Assembly: GCA_024742815.1 (NCBI GenBank)
Contig: JANSXX010000007.1
Span: forward strand, 110,133-174,132
Length of the DNA stretch: 64,000 bases
Source of the DNA: HXMU1420-13 sp024742815
GTDB taxonomy: Bacteria; Bacteroidota; Rhodothermia; Balneolales; Balneolaceae
Direction: 5' to 3'
The position numbers were made by a program, and so were the translations under genes. This document shows, in pieces, positions 9,463 to 17,928 of this stretch. Position 1 is the first letter of the stretch. Every line of letters starts with the position of its first letter. The notes below the pieces were generated by a model, which did not search any database, was not told the origin of the DNA, and was given only the letters and a program-made list of their open reading frames with translations.

Positions 9463-9660
9463 TTACCTCTCTAGTTCCGCTACAAATTCGATGGTATCAC
9501 GTGGAGGCATCATTACGGTTTTACCGTCAATTCTTTTTTCCTGATGTTGACTGTGATGCACAGCTTTAAATGTACCTAGGCCCGAAATCTCTACGGAGTT
9601 CTTCATTATAATTTGATCGCGAACTACTACACTAAATGCTTCTAAAAACTCTTTTTTCAT
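9463..9660 (-). CDS. Short HU-family DNA-binding-like protein
   Basis: 65 aa from the ATG at 9660; longer starts would run into the upstream barrel gene, whose stop is at 9663. The sequence (MKKEFLEAFSVVVRDQIIMK...ISGLGTFKAVHH...MPPRDTIEFV) matches the first half and the beta-arm start of HU/IHF proteins. The family's GLGTF motif is present and the usual C-terminal helix is missing or very short (HU is normally about 90 aa). It sits in an envelope operon directly before the HU-SPOR gene, so it may pair with that protein's N-terminal HU-like domain rather than act as a general nucleoid protein. Confidence 0.75.
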   Translation of the reverse strand: MKKEFLEAFSVVVRDQIIMKNSVEISGLGTFKAVHHSQHQEKRIDGKTVMMPPRDTIEFVAELER

Positions 9661-9662
9661 AC

Positions 9663-11402
9663 TTACAATTTTATGATTATCCCTCCGAAGAGCTGAAATG
9701 GGCGCTCCTGATAGCCGTCCCACACTTCGTATTTTTGCCCCAAAATATTCAATACTTTGGCATAAACACCAAACCGATCGCTAAATTCGTATTCGGCTTT
9801 TACATTTACAAGGCCGATGGTACCTAATTCGCGGTTATTGGTAGGAGATTGCCGCTTGCCAATCACATCCAACCAGGTGCTTAGCAACAACGATTTTTCT
9901 AATTGGTAATTAAGTGATGCTGTTACCCCAAAACGTTCTTCATAGGGGATGTCAGCTCCGCTATCTAGTTTAGGTCGCCGAGCGTAAATTTTGGCATCAA
10001 ACCAGAATTGCTCGGGATTAAGCTGTTGAGTAATCCCGCCGAATAACTCGAACATACTCGATTTTTCGTAATTGATGGTATAGAAAAGTGAATAATCCTG
10101 CCCGATTCTATTTTCTGATACCCGTTGATAATATGCTCTGTTTCTTGTGATTAGATAAGACAGCCCGCCATACACTCGATTGCCTTCAAATAACTGAAGT
10201 CCAATTTCGCCAAATGCTTTGGATTGATAACTATGGCGCAAGGTTGTAGCTGTATTTAAAAAGCGATTGATTTGATAATGCTCCTGAAGGCTTGTTAAAA
10301 ACGGCCCCGCTTTAATTCCCCCTTTCACCAACAAAGCATCTTTTAAATTGTAGGAAAGTTCTGCTTCCGGTGCGATGTAGAATTTACTCTCTAGTCCATC
10401 GCTCACGTACGCAATATTAAATGCACCTGTAGCGTGCATGTTGAAATTGATTAACTTTTTGTACTCGGCACCAAGTGTACCTAAAAATATATTCTGAGAA
10501 GCACTATTGGCCGCATCATATCGTCCGGTTGTTAATTGTGCATTAATACCTAAGGTTTCGTAAAGGCGAGAGCCGGGCCAGTATTTGTTGGCTTCTATAT
10601 TCACATATTGCTCGCTGCTGTTACCGGAAATTAAATTTCCATTATTTCGCGTAGCATTAGCGCCTGCATCTAAGTCTGCTTCAAAGTGCGAAACTGTTAG
10701 TTCAGTGGTTAATCCTTCTAAGGCATTTTTTGTTTGATGAAGCGCTGCATTCCAACTCAAACCCAGATAATCTTTTCTTGGCGTTTCACCAATTACATCC
10801 TGATAAAGCGGATCCAGATTATATAAGCGATTGAAATCACTTAGAAAGCTGATGGAGCTTTCAACCGCCAAATCCTTTTTTACTTTCGAATAAAAGCGAA
10901 CATCGCCATCCATAAATCGAAAACCGGAAGCCTGATCATCGAGGTGGCCATCCGACGTTAGCAACGAAAAATTACCTGTTAAAGTAGATTTACTTCCCAA
11001 TCCCTGATAAAAATAGGCGTCAGCTTCCGGAGTGATAAAAGATCCAAAGCCACCTTTTAGATACACATTAGTGCGGCTTGGAGTTGGTAATACCGATCGG
11101 GCAGGAGGTTCCGGCCGATCTAATTGAGTAATAGCAATACTGGCAACCGCTTGCTCTCGCGATTCCATAAACGGCATTCTATTGGGGTCGATCTGAAATA
11201 CCCGCGGTTTAGGATTAAAACCAAGAATGGGTTGGCGACGAAGACCGGGGAACCGTGCTCTGAATTCACTTCTAATCTCAATGTCCTGAGGGTTAATCTC
11301 GGGTAACAATGTATTCTGCGGATTGGTGCCTCCCGATTGGGCAAGCGCTGCTGCAGAAGTAATTACTATGAGTGCAAATAGAAGTGATGGTCTGAAAATC
11401 AT
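9663..11402 (-). CDS. Outer-membrane beta-barrel protein, TonB-receptor-like barrel
   Basis: 579 aa. Residues 1-21 are a signal peptide ending AALAQ. From about residue 100 the sequence alternates hydrophobic and polar residues with aromatic girdles, typical of a large outer-membrane barrel. The end (YAKVLNILGQKYEVWDGYQERPFQLFGGIIIKL) is the usual TonB-dependent-receptor C-terminal strand pattern with its hydrophobic terminus. No plug domain or clear TonB box was seen; the first ~90 residues are Pro/Arg-rich instead. It is the first gene of the operon leading to HU, HU-SPOR and ExbB/ExbD/TonB, so it is plausibly their outer-membrane partner. The ligand is unknown. Confidence 0.75.
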   Translation of the reverse strand: MIFRPSLLFALIVITSAAALAQSGGTNPQNTLLPEINPQDIEIRSEFRARFPGLRRQPILGFNPKPRVFQIDPNRMPFMESREQAVASIAITQLDRPEPPARSVLPTPSRTNVYLKGGFGSFITPEADAYFYQGLGSKSTLTGNFSLLTSDGHLDDQASGFRFMDGDVRFYSKVKKDLAVESSISFLSDFNRLYNLDPLYQDVIGETPRKDYLGLSWNAALHQTKNALEGLTTELTVSHFEADLDAGANATRNNGNLISGNSSEQYVNIEANKYWPGSRLYETLGINAQLTTGRYDAANSASQNIFLGTLGAEYKKLINFNMHATGAFNIAYVSDGLESKFYIAPEAELSYNLKDALLVKGGIKAGPFLTSLQEHYQINRFLNTATTLRHSYQSKAFGEIGLQLFEGNRVYGGLSYLITRNRAYYQRVSENRIGQDYSLFYTINYEKSSMFELFGGITQQLNPEQFWFDAKIYARRPKLDSGADIPYEERFGVTASLNYQLEKSLLLSTWLDVIGKRQSPTNNRELGTIGLVNVKAEYEFSDRFGVYAKVLNILGQKYEVWDGYQERPFQLFGGIIIKL

Positions 11403-11510
11403 ACAGAAAAGCTTTCTAGAATGTACAAATTTTTTGATTGAAGGATGAATCTACCTTCACATGATTAAAGATACCTCATCACACATTTCATGTTCCGTTA
11501 TTGACTACGT

Positions 11511-11533
11511 AAAAAAGAAAAAACCGATTGGTT
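11511..11533 (-). terminator. Possible weak terminator after the symporter gene
   Basis: On the minus strand a 4-bp AACC/GGTT hairpin (11522-11525 with 11530-11533) runs into a T-rich tract (plus-strand A tract 11511-11523). The stem is short, so the call is tentative. Confidence 0.35.
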
Positions 11534-11543
11534 AAACGCTAGT

Positions 11544-12893
11544 TTAAATGTTACCGGCGCTCTTCATTCTATCGAAGTAATCTCTTGCTGCGGCCATTAC
11601 TTTTGGTGATAAGAGTATGGCTACCGTCATAGTTGGGATGCTCATCAACGCAAACATGCCGTCGGTAAAATTGAGCACCGCATTAATGGTTGCTACCGAA
11701 CCAAAAATGATGGCTACAGCATAAAAGTAGTTGAAATACTTTTGTTTGTCAGCGCCAATTAAAAAACCAAGACATTTAGTGGAGTAGTATGAGTAGGTAA
11801 ATAATGAGCTGAAGCCGAAGATCAATACACAGAAAATCAACAAATAAACACCAAACGGTCCAATTGCTTCCTGAAATGCTGAGGCAGTTAAGGTGATCCC
11901 GTTCAACTCGCCGGATTGCCACACATCGGTTACTAAAATAGCTAAGGCAGTCATCGTACAAACAATAAGTGTATCAATAAACGGTCCCATCATAGCCACT
12001 AACCCTTCGCGAACGGGTTCTTTGGTTTTTGCAGCGCCATGAGCGAGTGTAGCAGTACCGATACCGGCTTCGTTGGAGAATGCCGCTCGTTTTGTTCCGT
12101 GTACAATCAAGCTTCCTAAAACGCCACCAAAAGCCGCATCACCATTAAAATAGGCACCTTGAAATGCATCGGTTACAATCAGCAATAAATAATGCCCAAG
12201 TACATCAATATGAATGCCTAAAATGATAAGTACACAGCTAACATAGATTACTACCATAGCCGGAACCATTTTCGAAGCTACTTTACCAACGCGCTTAATT
12301 CCACCAAAAATTACAATCGAAACGATAGCTAGAATTACAAGTCCGCTTACTAAATCGCTGGCAAATGTATTGGCAGGATCTGTAATGCCGTTTGGTACAA
12401 GTACGAAATCGCGTACAATTTGTGTTACCTGATTGGCCTGAAAAATCGGGAGTGGCCCAAATAAACCAGCAAGGGCAAACAGCACAGCTAATGGTTTCCA
12501 CTTCTTACCTAAACCCTCTACAATCATGTACATGGTACCGCCCTGAATGTCGCCATTTGAATCTTTACCGCGATACATAATGGAAAGGGTACAGGTGAAA
12601 AACTTTGTGGCCATACCAACTACAGCACTCACCCACATCCAAAATACAGCGCCGGGTCCACCAATTGCGATGGCAACAGCCACACCACTAATGTTGCCAA
12701 GACCAACGGTTGCTGCTAATGCCGAGGAAAGTGCCTCGAAGTGACTAATATCTCCGGGATCGTCTGGATCGTCGTATTTACCTCGTAAAATATCTATCGC
12801 GTGAAAGAAGTAACGGTAGGGAGTAAAACGGGAGTAAATGAGAAAATATAATCCACCACCTACCAATAAAAGAACGAGTGGGGTTCCCCACAT
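11544..12893 (-). CDS. Alanine/glycine:cation symporter (AGCS family)
   Basis: 449 aa from the first ATG. It is hydrophobic with about 11 membrane helices. AGCS hallmarks are present: ALSSALAATVGLGNISGVA near the N-terminus, the Asn/Glu region FSNEAGIGTATLAHGAAKT, and GALVAMMGPFID-like sequence. The family imports alanine, glycine or D-alanine with Na+ or H+. The ATG is probably not the true start. The frame stays open for 23 more codons to a TAG, and the upstream codons read IALETIDRALAAFSSF, which fits the family's usual N-terminus before the WGTP motif. No ATG, GTG or TTG exists there, so initiation at ATT (12941) or CTG is possible. Confidence 0.92.
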   Translation of the reverse strand: MWGTPLVLLLVGGGLYFLIYSRFTPYRYFFHAIDILRGKYDDPDDPGDISHFEALSSALAATVGLGNISGVAVAIAIGGPGAVFWMWVSAVVGMATKFFTCTLSIMYRGKDSNGDIQGGTMYMIVEGLGKKWKPLAVLFALAGLFGPLPIFQANQVTQIVRDFVLVPNGITDPANTFASDLVSGLVILAIVSIVIFGGIKRVGKVASKMVPAMVVIYVSCVLIILGIHIDVLGHYLLLIVTDAFQGAYFNGDAAFGGVLGSLIVHGTKRAAFSNEAGIGTATLAHGAAKTKEPVREGLVAMMGPFIDTLIVCTMTALAILVTDVWQSGELNGITLTASAFQEAIGPFGVYLLIFCVLIFGFSSLFTYSYYSTKCLGFLIGADKQKYFNYFYAVAIIFGSVATINAVLNFTDGMFALMSIPTMTVAILLSPKVMAAARDYFDRMKSAGNI

Positions 12894-12982
12894 AAATGAC
12901 GAAAATGCGGCTAATGCGCGATCTATAGTTTCCAGAGCAATAGTATTTAGTGATGATTTAGACTACAAACAGCGCAAAACTA

Positions 12983-13438
12983 CTAAAAGTTGCCCTTAGT
13001 GGGTAATGATCTTAGAAAATAGATGTAATCGGTTGCCGGGGCTTCGTAACCGTTTTTACTTAACAAATACAGAATCTGTGCGCGGTGATGTTGCCCGTGA
13101 ATGATGATGTGCTCAAAAATATCATCGGCCATAGTTGTAAAATGATTTCCTTTCAAATCCTGATAATCAATTGTTTCTCCGCTTTTTTGAGCAATTCGAT
13201 GTAGCATATCGCCGCTATCATTCAACAGGCTTTTGCACTCTTCGATGGTATAATTTCCCCAGATCTCGGTGGTTTCTTCAATTTCATGAATACGATTAAA
13301 CCAAATAATTTGTGCTTTAAAGAGATGCGCAAATAATCGGGTGAGTTCGGCTCGAAGGGTATCCTCCCGAACTTTTTCTATCGCATCGATTACAAGTTTG
13401 TTTGCCCACCGATCGTAGTCAATTTTTTTGTTATCCAT
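12983..13438 (-). CDS. DinB-family putative metalloenzyme
   Basis: 151 aa, four-helix-bundle type. The DinB/YfiT metal-ligand pattern is visible: a His in helix 2 (LFAHLFKAQ) and a C-terminal HGQHHRAQILY segment providing two further His. Members include bacillithiol, mycothiol and glutathione S-transferases and many uncharacterised stress proteins, so the substrate cannot be assigned. It lies 9 bp downstream of the marC stop on the same strand and is probably co-transcribed. Confidence 0.85.
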   Translation of the reverse strand: MDNKKIDYDRWANKLVIDAIEKVREDTLRAELTRLFAHLFKAQIIWFNRIHEIEETTEIWGNYTIEECKSLLNDSGDMLHRIAQKSGETIDYQDLKGNHFTTMADDIFEHIIIHGQHHRAQILYLLSKNGYEAPATDYIYFLRSLPTKGNF

Positions 13439-13447
13439 GACTTGGTA

Positions 13448-14122
13448 TTAAGCGTTAAATCCAAAAAATCCCGCGATTCCATTAATTACAAATTGTACAC
13501 CAATAGCTAGAGCGATGAAGCCCATCATTCTTGTAATTACAATCATGCCGCTTTTGCCAATTACTTTATTTAGCCATGGAGCAACACGCAAAATTCCCCA
13601 AGCTAAAAAAGCTGTTAAAAATACCGCTACAGTGTTTAAGATGTAGTCGCTGGTTCCCGTTGCCTGCGAGCCAAAACCAATCACAACGGCAATACTGCCC
13701 GGACCCGACAAAAGTGGCATCGCAATTGGACTGAACGACACATCTTCTTTATCCATAGCAGCTTCGGTATCTTTTTTGGATAATTTTCGACCTCCGGTTT
13801 CTGGGTTCATCATCGAAAAACCTGCTCGCATAATTACGATTCCGCCGGCAATGCGAATACCTGAAATGCTAATGCCAAAAAAGGACAGAATGTAGGTTCC
13901 TAAAAACAAAAATGTTACCAATACGATGAACATGTAAATAGCCGATTTACGTGCTGTTCGTACTTGCTCGTCGAGTGTATGATCTCCCATCAACGATAGG
14001 AAAACCGGCATTGCAGCCAGCGGGTTAACTACAGAAAATAGCGAGGTAAAGCTTGCCAGTAAAAGTGCGCCTGCCCCCATAAAATCTGTGGAAAAGGGAA
14101 TAAAATCGCTTAAAAAATCCAT
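13448..14122 (-). CDS. MarC-family integral membrane protein
   Basis: 224 aa with six predicted membrane helices. Family hallmarks are FTSLFSVVNPLAAMPVFLSL near the N-terminus and PLLSGPGSIAVVIGFGS in the middle. MarC/NAAT proteins were once linked to antibiotic resistance; members have since been implicated in neutral amino-acid transport, and most have no known substrate. It is divergent from the GAF-domain gene across a 117-bp intergenic region and is followed by the DinB gene. Confidence 0.9.
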   Translation of the reverse strand: MDFLSDFIPFSTDFMGAGALLLASFTSLFSVVNPLAAMPVFLSLMGDHTLDEQVRTARKSAIYMFIVLVTFLFLGTYILSFFGISISGIRIAGGIVIMRAGFSMMNPETGGRKLSKKDTEAAMDKEDVSFSPIAMPLLSGPGSIAVVIGFGSQATGTSDYILNTVAVFLTAFLAWGILRVAPWLNKVIGKSGMIVITRMMGFIALAIGVQFVINGIAGFFGFNA

Positions 14123-14239
14123 GCTTATAAGATACAGAGATTTTGCCGAAAAGAAGGGAGAGATTCAGAATTTCCAAAGCTTAACTTTTCTAGTTCACTA
14201 ATTCTTATATTTTGCGCTCACTTTAACTACAAGAGATTT

Positions 14240-14719
14240 ATGTCCAGCACTCAAACTATCAGCTTACTCGATAAACTAATTATTCACACTAAAGAAATTC
14301 TGGAGCGTCCTGTTACCCGAAATGAAAAACTGTTCGCAGTATGCGAACTACTCGCCGATGAAGTACCCACCTTCGATTGGGTTGGATTTTATTTGGTAGC
14401 CGATGACGCCGAAAATGAGCTTGTACTTGGGCCATTTGTTGGAGAAGCCACCGATCATACACGCATTCCATTTGGAACCGGAATTTGCGGACAAGTAGCG
14501 TTATCGCATCAAACTTTCGTTTCTCAGGATGTGCATGCAGAAGACAATTATCTTGCTTGTAGTATTCATGTACAATCAGAAATTGTGGTACCAATTATGG
14601 CGGATGGCGAGTTTGTAGCACAACTTGATATTGATTCTAATACAAAAAACTCTATCACAGAGGAACAAACGGAAGCACTTGAGAAAATCTGCAAAATGCT
14701 GAGTGCCGAATTTAAATAA
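14240..14719 (+). CDS. GAF-domain protein related to free methionine-R-sulfoxide reductase
   Basis: 159 aa, essentially one GAF domain (about 25-155). It follows the fRMsr layout: FDWVGFYLV, then VLGPFVGEATDHTRIPFGTG, ICGQVA, YLACSIHVQSEIVVPI and a C-terminal LDIDS. Two Cys positions used by fRMsr enzymes (GICG and LACS) are kept. The position of the first Cys, in the segment just before RIP, is occupied by ATDHT. The enzyme may therefore use another resolving thiol or be a non-catalytic sensor. It is followed 17 bp later by a TerB-like gene. Confidence 0.75.
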   Translation: MSSTQTISLLDKLIIHTKEILERPVTRNEKLFAVCELLADEVPTFDWVGFYLVADDAENELVLGPFVGEATDHTRIPFGTGICGQVALSHQTFVSQDVHAEDNYLACSIHVQSEIVVPIMADGEFVAQLDIDSNTKNSITEEQTEALEKICKMLSAEFK

Positions 14720-14736
14720 TCAAAAACCGGGGTATT

Positions 14737-15090
14737 ATGAGCACCTATTCCTTAACCGACGAAACTTCGATTGATGTACTGATTTTTTGGATCGAGAGTG
14801 CTGATGGCAGCATCTCTTTTGCCGAACAATCTGCTGTAAAGCGAGTACTCGAAAACATGAAGTACGATTTGAGTACGTATCATAAAACGCTGAGCCATCT
14901 TGGAAGTATGAGCACGGAAAATTTACATACTATTGTGGATGAGGCATTAGCTCATATCAAATCCAATTTCTCTGACGAAGGAAAACAATTGGTGTATAGC
15001 CTATTGGATTCAATCGCTCATTGCGATGCCAAAATATCGGATACTGAACAAAAGAAGCTCAATCGTATAAAATCTGAACTGGGCGTTTAA
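14737..15090 (+). CDS. TerB-like domain protein
   Basis: 117 aa, all helical. Two half-repeats carry the acidic pattern of TerB domains: IESADGSISFAEQSAVKRVL and IAHCDAKISDTEQKKLNRI. TerB folds bind metal and occur in tellurite or stress modules and in DnaJ-linked proteins; there is no DnaJ or TM segment here. The stop codon shares a TTAA palindrome (15087-15090) with the stop of the convergent lipoprotein gene. Confidence 0.7.
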   Translation: MSTYSLTDETSIDVLIFWIESADGSISFAEQSAVKRVLENMKYDLSTYHKTLSHLGSMSTENLHTIVDEALAHIKSNFSDEGKQLVYSLLDSIAHCDAKISDTEQKKLNRIKSELGV

Positions 15091-15569
15091 TTCACTGTCA
15101 GCTTAGAAAATAGATAGGTGATTTCGTCATCGGCAACGTCTTTTCTGCGGTCTATAAATATGCTGATTGGCATTCCTGTATTGGTGTCCCAATCAAATTC
15201 TGCCTCGTGCGAAACGGGAATTTCTACCAACCATCGGTCGTAAAACACTGAAATTGTATTAAATAGCGATGGAAAAAGCTCAAGAATCGGCACTTCTTCA
15301 TCACCTTGTTCTACCGTGTAGGGTTCACGGGTTTCTATATCTAACACCTGAGCAACGGTATCACTTTGTACTACAACAATCATTGCATCGGTGAACGCAC
15401 AAAAACACAGTGCCTGATAGGTATATTCGTAATCAGAGCGATCTGTGCTCAACCATTTTGCCTTGCCTTCTTTAACTTCATCGATAAGGTTATTAGTATT
15501 GTTGTTTATATCACAACTAACAATTAAACACAATAATGATACGGCGAACAATGTGTGGAGAGCTTTCAT
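15087..15569 (-). CDS. DUF6174-like lipoprotein
   Basis: 160 aa. A lipoprotein signal ends LIVSC (Cys ~19). The mature part has the pattern of DUF6174 proteins: W followed by SDYEYTYQALCFCAF, then LFPSLFNTISVFYD and FDWDTNTGMPISIFIDRRKDVADDEITYLF. The function of this family is unknown; the paired Cys in CFC is typical. It is convergent with the TerB-like gene and shares stop-codon bases with it. Confidence 0.7.
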   Translation of the reverse strand: MKALHTLFAVSLLCLIVSCDINNNTNNLIDEVKEGKAKWLSTDRSDYEYTYQALCFCAFTDAMIVVVQSDTVAQVLDIETREPYTVEQGDEEVPILELFPSLFNTISVFYDRWLVEIPVSHEAEFDWDTNTGMPISIFIDRRKDVADDEITYLFSKLTVN

Positions 15570-15626
15570 TTTTTCGTTAAATCTATGGGATAAATACAGG
15601 AGTATAAACCTACATAATGATGCGAG

Positions 15627-16601
15627 TTATTGAGTAACGCAAGCGGTATCGCTTACAACACGAACTTCACTTACTTCATTAGGAGTAATGATTTTTGTAA
15701 AACCGGTGGTTCTTCGGTTCGAGTACCATTCATCCCGCAAAACACCCGATACTTTTACCTGAAACAACAGCTGATCTTGTTGCTGGGTAACCGTAGGCAT
15801 TCCTTTTTCGGTCATTAATTCGGTTAAATTAGCATCAAATCGCCAGCGCTCATTAACACCACACGGCATAAACTCAGAACCTCTTAAACCGTTAGTTACG
15901 CCGGCATAGGTATTGTAATTAATGGGTGGAACAAAATTATTGGCGATTAAACGTAATTGAGCAGCAACTGATAGCACATCAAGCGCTTCGGAAGCTCCAT
16001 AGTAAAGGTCTGGGTTTTCGTGGCTGAACGTTCTGAAATACATTCCTTTTCGAACTTGAAACACCATTCCCCATAGCTCTGCTGAACCTGGTTCGGAATC
16101 TCTGCTTTCAAATGCTGAGCCATCGGGCATGGTCCATATATTGCGTTGGATAAGATTGTTATAAGTGTTTCCCCAATTGTTATTACTATTAAATTTTGGA
16201 AGGCAGTATTCGTATGGGCCCACTCGTTCAAACTCTTCGCAAATCGTACTCAGGTATTCGCGCATGTTTTCTTCGGGTACCGCGCTATCCGAACTCCCGT
16301 CATACGGCCAGAACAGAACCGAGCCACCGGGATTCTTTTTACTGTTTGATATTCTAAATAAATGGAAAGGTTTACGATCTGAATAGATTGCAATTTGAAA
16401 TTCTTCATCAACGTCATCTACCGCAGCGCTGGAAAGATTACGCCACCCAACGGCTTCAACTACCGGAGCCGGAAATACGTTTATTCGTTGGCCATCTGTA
16501 CCGTCAGTTAAATCTATATGTTCAACCGTAGTGATGGGGTGTATAGAACCACACCCTATCACAATAATGCAAACGTAGATAAACCGCGGGAATTTGACCA
16601 T
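15627..16601 (-). CDS. Predicted lipoprotein of unknown function
   Basis: 324 aa. The N-terminus MVKFPRFIYVCIIVIGCGS is a lipoprotein signal with a lipobox-like VIGC (Cys ~17). The mature protein is rich in Asn, Trp and Tyr with several Cys (around STICEEF, EYCLPKF, FMPCGVN and the last residues DTACVTQ) that could form disulfides. No family was recognised. It is probably outer-membrane attached or periplasmic. It lies 14 bp downstream of the small membrane protein gene on the same strand. Confidence 0.6.
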   Translation of the reverse strand: MVKFPRFIYVCIIVIGCGSIHPITTVEHIDLTDGTDGQRINVFPAPVVEAVGWRNLSSAAVDDVDEEFQIAIYSDRKPFHLFRISNSKKNPGGSVLFWPYDGSSDSAVPEENMREYLSTICEEFERVGPYEYCLPKFNSNNNWGNTYNNLIQRNIWTMPDGSAFESRDSEPGSAELWGMVFQVRKGMYFRTFSHENPDLYYGASEALDVLSVAAQLRLIANNFVPPINYNTYAGVTNGLRGSEFMPCGVNERWRFDANLTELMTEKGMPTVTQQQDQLLFQVKVSGVLRDEWYSNRRTTGFTKIITPNEVSEVRVVSDTACVTQ

Positions 16602-16615
16602 ATAAGTTAGATTAG

Positions 16616-17215
16616 TTACAAGCCAAGGTAATCTTTTGCCTCTTCTAACGACATTTCCATTTCTTCGCGAATAATATCGATGGCGCCTTTTGTTTGGCCA
16701 AGATCCAATAAAATCTGTGCGCGATTTTTTGGTGACACATCAATGCCTAGACCAGTAATTGATTTTACATCACCTACCAATTCTTCTACGTTATAGTCGC
16801 TGCTTAGCATATATGAATCAGAGAGGCTTAATTCTCCCTTTTTTGTGAGAATTTTAACCAGCATTTCTTTCATGTTTTCATCCGAACGATCAATTTTAAC
16901 TTCTTCAATATCGTAGAATGGAATAGTGCCTTTCTTTGCTCTAAAGTACTTTCTTTTATGCCAGCGCAATTCACTTTTTTCGTTGTCAAAAACAAAATGC
17001 GAGCTTTCGTAGATAATAATTCCGGCAATTCCCAGAACTACTCCGGCCAGTACCAATCCTATAATTTGAATAGAGAAAATATTCAGTCCTTCGATAACCC
17101 AGAAATAAAGGATTCCACCAAAGCAACATATTGCCCCAAATAATGCCAGATACGACATTAATGTAAATGAGATTTCGACCTCAATATTTCCGTTTTCGTG
17201 CCTCTCAATGTTCAT
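16616..17215 (-). CDS. Two-TM membrane protein with PH-like domain
   Basis: 199 aa. Two hydrophobic helices (about 20-42 and 48-70) precede a cytosolic part. That part starts ESSHFVFDNEKSELRWHKRKYFRAKKGTIPFYDIEEVKID, the alternating pattern of bacterial PH-like domains. The C-terminal ~35 residues (LDLGQTKGAIDIIREEMEMSLEEAKDYLGL) look like a helical ribosomal-L7/L12-type tail found in other small bacterial membrane proteins. Function unknown. The start lies 11 bp after the jelly-roll gene's stop. Confidence 0.55.
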   Translation of the reverse strand: MNIERHENGNIEVEISFTLMSYLALFGAICCFGGILYFWVIEGLNIFSIQIIGLVLAGVVLGIAGIIIYESSHFVFDNEKSELRWHKRKYFRAKKGTIPFYDIEEVKIDRSDENMKEMLVKILTKKGELSLSDSYMLSSDYNVEELVGDVKSITGLGIDVSPKNRAQILLDLGQTKGAIDIIREEMEMSLEEAKDYLGL

Positions 17216-17226
17216 AACACATTTAT

Positions 17227-17916
17227 TTATTCTGTACGCATACCAATGTCTTCAACATGAAGGTTTACGGCATGATTTACTCTCAAACCAAAAACGCCAT
17301 CGGTATCTAATTCAATGTCATTTGCATTTATCGTCGCAACTTCTTCACTATTAATAAAAAATTTCATGGTATCTCCATTCACCTCAACGGCTAAGCGGTT
17401 TAGTACCGATGATGCTTCCGGATTGTCATAAATTTTAATTGCATTCGATGCTGTCCACCCTTGAATGGTTTCCGTAGCTTCTCCTTTGCGTTGCTTTATG
17501 AGAAAGTCTCCCGTATTTCTTATCAAAAAATACAGATACTCATACCCTTCGGCCTGCATATTTTTGCCTCCAAAAAATAATCCAAATCCTTCTCTGTTAC
17601 GCCCGTTTGGGTTAAACAAATGCAAATCGGCGTGGATGGTATATGAACCTTGTGCAGCATACGATGGATGCCAAAAAATAGCTCTTGGTCCAGTAGTCAG
17701 ATGCCAGCCCGGCGTCATATTCACAAAATAAATGTCCTCTGTTTCCGGGTCTGCGCTTAGTGTTATGGAATCATCCGGTTTATCAAGTCGAAATTCCCAT
17801 CCTTCTGGCACATCCAGATTTTGCCCTTGCGGAACTCCGGGGTCGGGAATATTCTGAGCCTGTGTTAAGCTTATGCTCATCATCAGGATTAAAAGAGTGG
17901 GAATAACTTTTTTCAT
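17227..17916 (-). CDS. Secreted jelly-roll (LamG/DUF1080-like) protein
   Basis: 229 aa. Residues 1-20 are a signal peptide (SLTQAQ). The body is beta-rich with a concanavalin-like pattern (FVNMTPGWHLTTGPRAIFW, FGLFFGGKNM, EYLYFLIRNTGDFLIKQRKG, FFINSEEVATI, GVFGLRVNHAVNLHV). It resembles the DUF1080/3-keto-disaccharide hydrolase fold, but catalytic equivalence is not established. It lies 12 bp downstream of the sugar-isomerase-like gene, which fits a carbohydrate role. Confidence 0.65.
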   Translation of the reverse strand: MKKVIPTLLILMMSISLTQAQNIPDPGVPQGQNLDVPEGWEFRLDKPDDSITLSADPETEDIYFVNMTPGWHLTTGPRAIFWHPSYAAQGSYTIHADLHLFNPNGRNREGFGLFFGGKNMQAEGYEYLYFLIRNTGDFLIKQRKGEATETIQGWTASNAIKIYDNPEASSVLNRLAVEVNGDTMKFFINSEEVATINANDIELDTDGVFGLRVNHAVNLHVEDIGMRTE

Positions 17917-17928
17917 GATCTTATTGTG

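Noticed and set aside
15087..15090. Shared TTAA stop codons of two convergent genes
   Set aside because: Real but ordinary in compact genomes; noted in the gene entries only.
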